Shown here: positions 55,464 to 64,000 of the stretch, piece after piece
Layout of the letters: each line of letters begins with the position of its first letter
Numbering within the stretch: the first letter of the stretch is position 1
Assembly (NCBI GenBank): GCA_036435485.1
Contig: CM071598.1
Coordinates: 204,703,148 to 204,767,147, forward strand
Length of the DNA: 64,000 nucleotides
Reading direction: 5' to 3'
Source: Saposhnikovia divaricata
Lineage: Eukaryota > Streptophyta > Magnoliopsida > Apiales > Apiaceae
Made by a program: the position numbers and the translations under genes
Notes under the pieces: model-generated
Told to the model about the DNA's origin: nothing
The model's input: only the letters and a program-made list of their open reading frames with translations
The model's database searches: none

Positions 55464-56002
55464 GGCAAGTGCTCAAATACAAACCACTTTTAAAATACAA
55501 ACCTACAAACCAACACTAAATTAATTATATTTCATTTATTCTAAGGTTCCCGCCAAGGGTACCTTCACAAAAAATGCTTAAAATAATTGGCTCTATCCAT
55601 AAAAAAAAAAAAAAAAAAAAAACTTCCCGTGGAAATGCGAAGCATTTAAGACAGTAAACGGATGAGTTAGGTAATCATGAGGGCCGACACACCCGTCAAT
55701 CGTCTATTGCCTTTACCATTGATTGTCATTCCTTACAACTTTAGAATGATAAAGGCGCGAAGCGCCGTACAAGAAGGTGCGAAGCACCGTTAACCAGTGA
55801 AATCCACTGCCACGTCATCACGTGAAAAGTGAATTTTTTTTTATTTTTTTTTATTTTTTTATTTTTTTTGTTGGATAGAGCCAATTATTTTAAGCATTTT
55901 TTGTATTGGGATACCCCTAGTTTGATCATTAGATTAGCTTGAAATATTAGATTATGTTTGGTTTGTAGGTTTGTATTTTAAGGAGGTTTGTATTGGAGTA
56001 GC

Positions 56003-56008
<6 letters not shown>
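55464..56008. mobile_element. foldback element carrying GCGAAGC mini-hairpins
   Basis: Outer ends GGCAAGTGCTCAAATACAAACC and the inverted GGTTTGTATTGGAGTAGCCCC match imperfectly; the inner 'aatgcttaaaataattggctctatcc' pairs with 'ggatagagccaattattttaagcatt'. The loop (55620-55805) is unlike the flanks and holds AAATGCGAAGCATTT (55633-55647), GGCGCGAAGCGCC (55754-55766) and GGTGCGAAGCACC (55776-55788). A (TA)n run borders the right side (56009-56070). Confidence 0.6.
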
Positions 56009-56070
<62 letters not shown>

Positions 56071-56072
<2 letters not shown>

Positions 56073-56587
56073 CAAACAAAAGATTGGTAAAAGCTACTGT
56101 TTGAGGAATAGACATAGAATGGTAAGCGGGGTTCTGCATGTTAAGCTTTCAATTTACTCGTATAATCCTTGTCTAATCAAAATTTTGATTTCTTTTCTAG
56201 AGTTTTTTATTCTCTTATTTTATTGTAACATATACAGACATTATTAATCAAGAAAATTTTATATTAATATTATAATTAAATTTTTTGTTGAAGTCTTGAT
56301 AAAATATTAATTTATTTGTCAAATTATTTTATTCTTACAAATAAGAGTATTTGAGAAAATTTAAAAATATTCAACTCAAACAATTAGTACTTCTCAATAA
56401 GAATATTTGAGAAAATTTAAAAATATTCAACTCAAACAATTATACCTCTCAATAAAAATCAAAGATGAATAAAACAAATTGTTTTGAACTAAAAGAATCT
56501 AAGAACTAAAATTTATTAATAAATCAATAAAATTACATAAATGAAATTGTATTCGGATAAAGATTGTGAACCCAAATTATATCAAGA
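56071..56587. other. unassigned AT-rich stretch
   Basis: No gene. A direct repeat of about 55 bp ('aatatttgagaaaatttaaaaatattcaactcaaacaatta') occurs at about 56347 and 56402. Confidence 0.45.
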
Positions 56588-58060
56588 CTAGCTTAAAACC
56601 CGTGCGATGCACGAATTTCTTTAATATTATATGAATTTTTTTATTAATTTAAATTAATTTTTTTAAAACATGAATTCTGGAGGCTTAAATTTTTATATGA
56701 GATGATTTGATAATAATTATATAAATGTTATCTGTGATATTTCTAGAAAAAAGAGTGATTTTAGTTAGAAAATATAGAAAAGATGATAGGTTTTAGTTGA
56801 AAAAGGTAATCACCTAATTATTAGTATATTATCTTTTTATTTTATTAAATAAAATGCCCGTGATATGATTAGAAAAAAGAGAATTTAGTTAGAGAAAATC
56901 AAAAAGGTAACATGTTCTTGGTGAAAAAAGGTAATTGATTAGTTTATAGTAATTATAATTTAATTACGTTATTTTACTAAATACAATTGCTTGTAATATT
57001 TTTAGAAAATGAGAAATTAATATTGTTCTTGATATTTCTATTAAAAGAGGGATTTTAGTTAGAAAATATAGAAAAGATGATATGTTTTAGCTGAAAAAGG
57101 TAATCGGTTAATTATTAATATTATAATATTATTAGTTTATTGTATTATATAGACCACCCGTGATATGATTGGAAAATAGATATTTTAGTTAGTGAAAATA
57201 GAAAGGTAACGTGAAAATTAAAAAGATGATATGATTTATGTAAAAAAGGTAATTGAATAGTTTATAATAATTAAATTTAATTATGTTATTGTACTAAATA
57301 AAATTACTCTTACTTTTTAGACAATGAGAAATTAATGTTGCCCGTGATATTTCTGGAAAAAAAAGGAATTTAATTAGAAAAAATAGAAGAGATGATACGT
57401 TTTAGCTAAAAAGGTAATCGGTTAATTATTAGTATTATAATATTTTTTTTATTAAGTAGAAACTCTCGTGATATAATTGGAAAAAGAGAGGTTTTTGTAA
57501 AAAAAAAAAAAAAAAGGTAACGTGTTTTGGCTGAAAGGTAACCGCCAATGATATAATTAGAAAAATAAGAGATTTTAGTTAAAGAAAAGGTAACGTGTTT
57601 TGGCTGAAAAAGGTAACTGATTAGTTAATATTAATCATAATGTAATTATGTTATTTTATTAAACAAAATTCCCGTGATATAATTGGAAAAAGCGAGGTTT
57701 TAGTAAAAGAAAAGAAAAAAGGTAACGTGTTTTGGCTGAAAAAGGTAATCGCCCATGATATAATTGGAAAAAAAGAGATTTTAGTTATAGAAAAGAGAAA
57801 AGGTAACGTGTTATATCTGAATAAGGTAATTGATTATTTAATATTAATCATAATGTAATTATGTTATTTTATTAAACAAAATTGTTTGTAGTGTTTTTAA
57901 AAAGGGGGAAATTTTAGTTAGATAAAATGTGAAAGATATTGTATTTTTAGGTTATTGAAAAATAGAAAAGATAATATGTTTAACCTGAAAAACGAAATTG
58001 ATTAATGTGAGTAAGGGTGGTAAATAATTAAAATTAATGGCTTTTATATAATAGTATAGA
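56588..58060 (-). mobile_element. reverse-strand non-autonomous Helitron with internal tandem repeats
   Basis: On the minus strand it starts TCTATACTATTATATAAAAGCC (58060 leftwards, preceded by A). It ends with the hairpin CGTGCATCGCACGGG and ...TTAAGCTAG at 56588, followed by T. The 1.47-kb body is an imperfect tandem array: 'cccgtgatat.attggaaaa...ttttagttag.gaaaata' and 'gataggttttagctgaaaaaggtaat' recur about eight times at spacings of 100-180 bp. No protein-coding frame. Confidence 0.75.
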
Positions 58061-58307
58061 TATGTATAATTTTAAATATGCATAAAACTTGAGAACTATA
58101 AATTAATTAAAAAGATCTATAAATTTACATAAATGGGGGCTGAATTCGAATTTAAGGATCATAAATCGATATTATATCAAATATTCACATTCTTTAATCC
58201 AAATTAAAATTTAGTTCAAACTTTGTAACCGAATTTTTTTATTTTTTTTGAATAATAATCGATATTTTTTATTTTCAAATACTGAACCGAGATTAGGAAA
58301 AAGGGCT

Positions 58308-58316
58308 TATAAAAAC
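58308..58316 (+). promoter_or_regulatory. TATA box of the kelch-like gene
   Basis: TTATAAAAA lies about 250 bp before the inferred start codon and 250 bp downstream of the reverse Helitron. The following leader contains an intron whose 3' splice site (TGATTGCAG) abuts the ATG. Confidence 0.5.
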
Positions 58317-58562
58317 CCGTGAAACCCTCAGCACACACGAACGCGGAAGAACGAGAAAAGATAGGCCGACACCGAAGAAGCTGTAGGCATCCCTCTGCCG
58401 TCTCTGGTTCTGTAGTTAAACTATTTGTTTGATTGATGGTTTTGTGTGTAATCCCCCCGATTACCACTGATATCTCGACTAAGCGTTGCTCTTTAGGTAG
58501 AATTACAATGTTATGTCCTTGAGATATCACTATGCTTGTACATTATTGTTGACTGATTGCAG

Positions 58563-60224
58563 ATGGATGAGACCAAATTGTACATTTGCTTGGAAGCAAA
58601 ACATAAGAATGCGGGACAGCAACAGCATGTATACTTGATATGCTCTCTGAGATTGAATGACTTGACCACAAAGCTATCAGATTCGCCTGCTCTCACTAAA
58701 GAAACTTCCTTTGAGGGATACCCGTCTATGGGTTGCGGGTTTTATCAATCCAAGATTGTTTTTGCTGGTGGCCAAGTCCAGGAAACCGATTTAGCAAATA
58801 GAGAAATAGTAGAGAAAAAGGTAGAGCAAAGCAACCACAATGGGTTGATAACCTTTGATATGAAGAGTAAGCAATTGTCTTCCGACTCATTCCCCTCTAT
58901 GCTACGTGGAAAAGTCAAGCCTTTAGTTTTTCAGCTTCATGACAATCTATATGTTATGGATTCCATATCCGGATACCGTCAAGGGTCGTTCGAGTACTTT
59001 TATCCTAAAAAACAAGAATGGAACCTCCTGCGCCAGCCAAATTACGACGGATTTATAGATGTACTTGCATGTAAACGAGATCGCAACTACCCTTGCCTTG
59101 TTTTTGGAAACGCATGTTATCTCGCTGTTTCAGTTGAAAGTTACGATTTCGTCCATCTCCACCATCCCAACTTCACCTACAGATCCTGGTATCCTGTCAT
59201 GATGCCCGATGACCAGCTTCCCTTCTCTGGCGTGCCTACTTATTACCATCAAGATGGTGATGATGATTTTGTGGTTATCTCGTTTACCAATAGATCCGTC
59301 TGTATCCATTACTTTGATTTATCTCTTTCTCTGCAAGGCTCCAGAGTACTTTTTAGCCTTCCAACCTCCTCTGAATCTGGTGAACTTGAAGAAATGTCTG
59401 GTTATTTTGCTGATTTTGGAGATGGCATCTTTAGTCTCACTGCTTTTGATGGTGTCCGCATCCATGTCTACACATTTCAATTTCTTAAACCTTGTAATCT
59501 ACCAGAGGTGTTTCGGTTATTGTCTCACTACGAGTACAAATGTGATACTCTGTCTCTTGGAGTGGATGTAATCAGCGTTGTTGGATGCTTTGCACCGTAA
59601 GCCTTCTTTTCCTTCAAGCTAATTGATCCTTTTTAGGCATTTTGCGTTGGTTTTAACATGCACGTTTCTTTTGTTATATTTCAATATCACACGCAGATAT
59701 CCAAATGTCCAGGAGATCAAGCAAGCAGAAAAACTCCTTGAAAATCGTTTCAAAAAGTATGAATACCTTTGATTTTTCCTTTTTTTCCCTGCATTGAAGA
59801 CTGTCAACAATGATTCTTTTTCAATTTTTTGTTTAATAATTTTGTCTCTTGATTTGGGATTGACATTTAACCCAGTTGTAGTTTTTATTTTTTTCTAATA
59901 TTTTTTCTTGTTCAGTTATGCAAAGAGATACGACGAAGATCCGGATTATTTTGAATTTGATGGTGCGAAATTTCTGGTATGTATATACTTTTTTGTAATG
60001 CGATATAGTAAAATCATGCATCACACACACACACACACATAGGTATGTATGTATGTTATACTTTATATATATCTGGTCATATTAGATATGATTTGGACAT
60101 TTTAACATTCTTTGAATCGGAATCTTTGCAGGTCCCGGAAGGACGCCCTGGTGATCTTGTCTCTGTTTTAAGACCAAAATCTCAAACACTTGACTATGTG
60201 GAAGTAGGTTGCATTTTATCTTAA
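58563..60224 (+). CDS. kelch-like beta-propeller protein (host gene candidate)
   Basis: Exons inferred: 58563-59596, 59697-59757 (approximate donor AAAAA|GTATGA), 59916-59976 and 60132-60224, with GT/AG borders and matching phases. The product is about 415 residues if the last exon runs to the TAA at 60222-60224. A donor-like GAA|GTAGGT at 60203 leaves open a further exon. The first exon (344 codons) has kelch-type blocks: hydrophobic strand then GG (SKIVFAGGQ, about 70), a second around LYVMDSISG..SFEYFYPKKQEWNLL (about 130-155) and further blade-like strands to residue 330. The tail is charged (EIKQAEKLLENRFK...YDEDPDYFEF). Kelch propellers bind partner proteins; the partner and pathway are unknown. 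The start is ATG 58563, just after a 3' splice site. Neighbours are all transposons. Confidence 0.7.
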
Positions 60225-60945
60225 TGAGTAGGCTGGCTCTGTAGTGAACCTTTTGAAGGATATTTTGGTGATATTAGCTTCAATCGTGGCTTCTGTTTTC
60301 ATGCATATATATTTTGGTCGTTCTGTCTTTCAGTTGCTTGTTAGTATGTATTTTTCATTTTACCAAGGAAGACACACCTCATATTCATAATTTTTCCTAG
60401 CTAAAATATTGTTTTTCAAAAAGATGCAACGCCCTAGTAAATTGCAGAAATTTTTTATTTTTCATGTTGAAAAGCCTTGCATGATATTATATTGCTGCAT
60501 TTGTCAAGAAAGAGACAACCTAGAGTTTTTATTTGCTATTAAGGAAACATCTGAGTTGTAGAAGAATTTTACGCAGCAAGAGTATATGTAGCGTGGTCAA
60601 GCATTTTGTACACCAATTGTTATTTTGGTTTGTCAAGCGGTGATAGTCCATCAAGTATTGTAATTTTCAAAGTGTTTAGCCATAGGCACATTTTATGGAG
60701 GTGATAATTAATATAGAATTCTTACTGATCATACCTCCCAAGCCAGTATATTTTCATTATGTAGACAAGGTTGTCTCGTATACTGAATTAAAGTTCAGGT
60801 GTATTGTTTCCCATAAACCATCGGAGTCCAGGCATAATTGTGTTTTTGTCATTTTTGACTTTAATTACGCATATGTTGGAGACATTTCATCGACAGGAGT
60901 TGAGTTTTTAGTTTCTTTAAATACAGAAGACAAGAATCAGATTTA
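60225..60945. other. downstream stretch, no confident gene
   Basis: It may hold the 3' UTR or a further intron of the kelch-like gene. An 83-codon open frame (60695-60946) reads IPPKPVYFHYVDKVV... with a composition like coding sequence, but it has no recognised family, splice context or continuation. It could be a gene remnant. Confidence 0.35.
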
Positions 60946-61290
60946 GAGCATCTCCAAGAGACTCTTAAAATGGCTCTTAACTTGATATTTGAGGAGAGAG
61001 ATGAAATTTTTCCACTCCAAGAGACTCTTAGTGACTCTTAAATTCACTAAAATTTCATTCTCTCTACTAGCAACTCTTAACTAATATTATATTATAAATT
61101 TATAAGACAACATTCTCTTTCTATCCACTTGCTTTTATACTTTTATGGATGTAGCTTACTTTTAATAATATAAAATGAAATAAGGAGTCAATATAAGAAG
61201 CATTGTTAGAGATGAATGCACATTAAATCACTAAGAGCTATTATTCTATAATATATTTAAGAGTGATTTAAGAGACTCTTGGAGATGCTC
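60946..61290. mobile_element. Tourist-like (PIF/Harbinger) MITE
   Basis: 345 bp with terminal inverted repeats GAGCATCTCCAAGAGACTCTTAA and TTAAGAGACTCTTGGAGATGCTC. It is flanked by 3-bp TTA duplications (60943-60945 and 61291-61293), the PIF/Harbinger signature. Two inner copies of 'ccaagagactctta' lie near 61019. Non-coding. Confidence 0.9.
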
Positions 61291-61293
61291 TTA

Positions 61294-62566
61294 GGAGTCA
61301 ATCCTTGTTGAAAATGATTGATCTTATGATGCTTTAGGAGAAATCATGCATTGTAGATAAATGATTTCCAATTACTAATGTTAAAATCTCCCCAAGTTAT
61401 TTAGTAAAATCAGTGATTTGGGGAGTATGTAACGACCTATATTATACCTATGTATTGAATAAAATATGGAAAATTCTACACTCTTCTTAAGGGGTTTAAT
61501 AAAATTTGTCTTTTAGACAAAATCATAAACTTCAGCAAGCAACGTGGCAACTTTAGAGACTTTTGGTGACCGGTGGCAGAGGAATATATTTTTTCAAGAA
61601 ATTGTCAATGAGATCTTTCTTTCGGAGAGGGGATCAATTTACACAGCTTCTTCTATCTAAAATGGTGGTGATCAGAAAGAGAACTTCAGGGAATCCTCTA
61701 TTTTAATACTGCATGGGAAAGGGAATCCTCTGTATTAAAGGGATTTTTAATACAGAGGATATTTTTTAAGTGTTTGACAAGATGACTGTGATAGATGGGG
61801 TTTGTCGTCCGCAATCTATGTTTCTCCCAGGTTGGCTTATAACTAGGGGTCTTGATACGTGATGGTATATTTTCTTTGTCATAAAAAGAAAAAGGGGCTG
61901 CTGGGCATTTCATATATTGATATCGTGGTGTTTCCGCTACTGAACGGCATCGATTATTCTTCCACGCACTGGAATGGTATCGTGGTTGTCATTAAAAAGT
62001 TTGATATTGTTTATGGGAGTGTTGATCTGTGATGGAGCCGAGAAGGGTTTCTAATGAGTTGAGTATGTGTGTTAGTGTCTGGAAAACGATCCTATAGGTT
62101 ATATGTGCAATAAAGATTTGTAAGAGAGATTTTATTATCCTGAATCACTTGTGTGGATTTTGATTATATTATTGGCTAATGAAAAGAGTATCAATTAAAT
62201 ATCAAGGTTTTTCGAAGAAAAGAGATAGTCAAAGGTCTAAAGACTGAAAATGCCATGTCCTCCTCTTTACTTTGAAAGTGTAACTATCATAAACTGGAGC
62301 TCTATGATTGCTGGGTTTGCTGGTCATTATGAAAGGAAGTGACGAACCGGATGGAGTCAAATTTGGACTATCGTAAATCATCAGCAGAGCCTATTTCTGT
62401 AACTATGTTATGTCCTTTTATACCTGATGATTTAACTTTTATATTTTCTTTAGTTATGCTTGAAAACTACTTTTACTTGCTTATATTGGTCTCACTTGTT
62501 TGAGTTTGGAGGTTTATTACTCATTTCTCTTCCTTTAAGTACTAGTGCTTTTGAATTTATCTTCAA
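61294..62566. other. unassigned stretch
   Basis: No gene. The words 'gggaatcctct.tattaa' and 'aatacagaggata' near 61690-61770 form a loose inverted repeat. Base composition is less AT-biased than the transposon regions, so degraded gene remnants cannot be excluded. Confidence 0.35.
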
Positions 62567-63254
62567 CTAGATTCAATTCCCGTGCAAGGCACGGGATTGT
62601 TCTATTTTATAATTAATATTGCAGTTTTTCTCGTTACGTTTTGATATTAATATTAGCAATTGATATTGTGATGATTATTATTTTTTTTAGTTTAACACGT
62701 TCTTTTTTAACCAATGTTTATTTTATTCTCGTTTCAAGATCTCCCATTTTGGTTAAAACATTCAAATGTACTCTTTATTTTTCCAAAGTGCTCATAGTCA
62801 TATATTTCTTGAATTTGATATTACAGAATGTCAAGTAATGCGCCAAAGCCAAGAAAGTATTAAAAAATATTGTATTAGACACATTTTTATAAAGTAAAAA
62901 TACTAAATTACAGTACACAAAATCTGTAGATTGCATAGCAAAAATATGTAATTAGTAATCTGAAATTAATGTTCCAATACTATTTCTTCAATTATAATGA
63001 GTTCAAAGGTCTCTATACTCGTGCGAGACACAAACTTCTTCGAATGCTTAATTAATCGCAATGTAACGAAAGCGTTGTAATTAAGTAGATAGTATTAAAT
63101 AAACATATTAAATAAGAATTAATTAATGTATGTTAATGAATGCACATATTAAATATGAATTTTAATTGATGTGTATTAATGAATGCAGAGGGTCAAAATG
63201 GTAATTTAGGATGTAATAAAATAGTACATGTTGTGGTATTATATATATAATAGA
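62567..63254 (-). mobile_element. reverse-strand Helitron of a third family
   Basis: The minus-strand 3' end is the perfect hairpin CCCGTGCCTTGCACGGG (62579-62595), then AATTGAATCTAG ending at 62567, then T. A likely 5' end TCTATTATATATATAATACC lies at 63254, preceded by A. 688 bp, non-coding. The 3' end is firm; the 5' end is a best guess. Confidence 0.6.
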
Positions 63255-63545
63255 TTACATTCGTAGTTCTTTGTGGGTTTATATACTAATCGGGGAGTTG
63301 GTATCTTTTGAATTCCTCTTGACGGGGAAACCCAATTAGAGTAATCTCAAATATACATCAAAGTTGGTGGAAATCATGGGGAATTAAAATGTAATATGTA
63401 GTCCTTGGTGAGGCTTTAATACTAATTGCCTTTCTGAATTGAATCATCATTAAGGGGATGTTAATTGATTTACTAAATGTTATATTAAGGGGATCACTAC
63501 CAGGCTGATCACCTGCAGTGAATTTTGGGGAAAGTTTCACTCAGT
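63255..63545. other. non-coding stretch
   Basis: No gene or repeat recognised between the Helitron and the LTR that follows. Confidence 0.4.
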
Positions 63546-63760
63546 TGTGTTCACTGGTATTGCAATATTCTGTAAATAGCTATTTTTAATAGTTATGGGT
63601 TAGTAAATAGTTTAGTCAGTATGGGTTAGTTATAAGTTCAATGTTTTAGTCTTTCTAGAGATTCCTCTTCAAGCATTATAAGAAGAGTAGTAGTGACTTA
63701 GAAAAGGGGGCATCAGATAAAGATTTTTCTGCATATTAAGACGTACCTTTACGTTCTTCA
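63546..63760 (+). repeat. 5' LTR of a Ty1/copia element (left border uncertain)
   Basis: The right border is fixed by ...TTCTTCA directly before the PBS. TG starts at 63546, 63548 or 63571 are all possible, giving about 190-215 bp, a short LTR typical of copia elements. The element continues past the window edge. Confidence 0.55.
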
Positions 63761-63775
63761 TGGTATCAGAGCTAG
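63761..63775 (+). promoter_or_regulatory. primer binding site of the copia element
   Basis: TGGTATCAGAGCTAG directly after the LTR, complementary to initiator tRNA-Met. Confidence 0.8.
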
Positions 63776-63868
63776 AAGTATTCTTCTAAGCCTTCATAAT
63801 CTCTCTTCTTAATCTTTATAAACCTCTCATAATCCCTCTTCATAAACTCTAATATTTTCTGCACAAAT

Positions 63869-64000
63869 ATGACAGAATCAGATTCATCTCAAACCCAGTC
63901 ACAAATCTCAAATACAAAATCAGATTCATCTCAAACCCAATCACAAATCTCAAACACAAGCATTAGTTATAATGATCATTATTTCCTTTCACATGGAGAT
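63869..64000 (+). CDS. gag: Gag N-terminus of a Ty1/copia element (runs off the edge)
   Basis: 44 codons from ATG 63869 to the window end, open throughout. The start is followed by two copies of a 14-residue unit (SDSSQTQSQISNTK-like), then SYNDHYFLSHGD. The last phrase resembles the 'Y.LHSSD' region that opens plant copia Gag. Position about 110 bp after the PBS fits. Completeness of the rest cannot be judged. Confidence 0.65.
   Translation, partial: MTESDSSQTQSQISNTKSDSSQTQSQISNTSISYNDHYFLSHGD

Overview
The window is nuclear DNA of a flowering plant, most likely a eudicot. The evidence is spliced genes with GT/AG introns, Ty3/gypsy elements of the plant-specific Tat and Tekay lineages, Helitrons with a CTAG(T) end and a CCCGTGC...GCACGGG hairpin, Stowaway and Tourist MITEs, and high AT content. 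The species cannot be named from this sequence. Nearly all of the 64 kb is transposable-element DNA; only one host gene candidate is supported (58.3-60.2 kb).

Layout. 1-8.5 kb is a mosaic of short non-autonomous elements: a cluster of Helitron copies (948-3038), several foldback elements bordered by (TA)n runs, a 273-bp direct duplication (5403-5985), a large inverted repeat (6260-7310) and a Stowaway MITE (7987-8258).

8567-36643 is a four-level nest of LTR retrotransposons. A solo LTR (A, minus strand, TSD ATAAG) is split by element B (9011-32977), which has 4.2-kb LTRs and only 1.2 kb of non-coding interior. The 3' LTR of B is split by another solo LTR, D (16710-31092, TSD TTTAT, with the empty site preserved in the 5' LTR of B). 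D is split by element E (17023-29868, minus strand, TSD ATAAC). E is a Tat-lineage Ty3/gypsy element with an intact 2,206-codon gag-pol, LTRs differing at two positions in 1,015, and a multi-exon gene on the opposite strand between pol and the 3' LTR. The palindrome AGGGCGCGCCCT occurs 16 times exactly inside E, and I see it nowhere else in the window.

36644-37126 is a foldback element rich in ACGT cores. 37127-55448 is a head-to-tail Helitron array whose first member was split by a Tekay chromovirus (C, 37271-51194, TSD ATAAC). C has a broken gag-pol but nearly identical LTRs. Further foldback elements lie at 54.2-54.6 and 55.46-56.0 kb, and a reverse-strand Helitron with internal tandem repeats occupies 56588-58060.

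58.3-60.2 kb holds a kelch-like gene with its own TATA box and at least four coding exons. Downstream are a Tourist-like MITE (60946-61290), a reverse Helitron (62567-63254) and the start of a Ty1/copia element that runs off the right edge.

How the parts relate: E carries the full enzyme set for its own copying (Gag, protease, RT, two RNase H domains, integrase). A, B and C all look Tekay-related by their LTR termini; of these only C retains gag-pol, and it is broken, so B and C must have been copied by enzymes from elsewhere.
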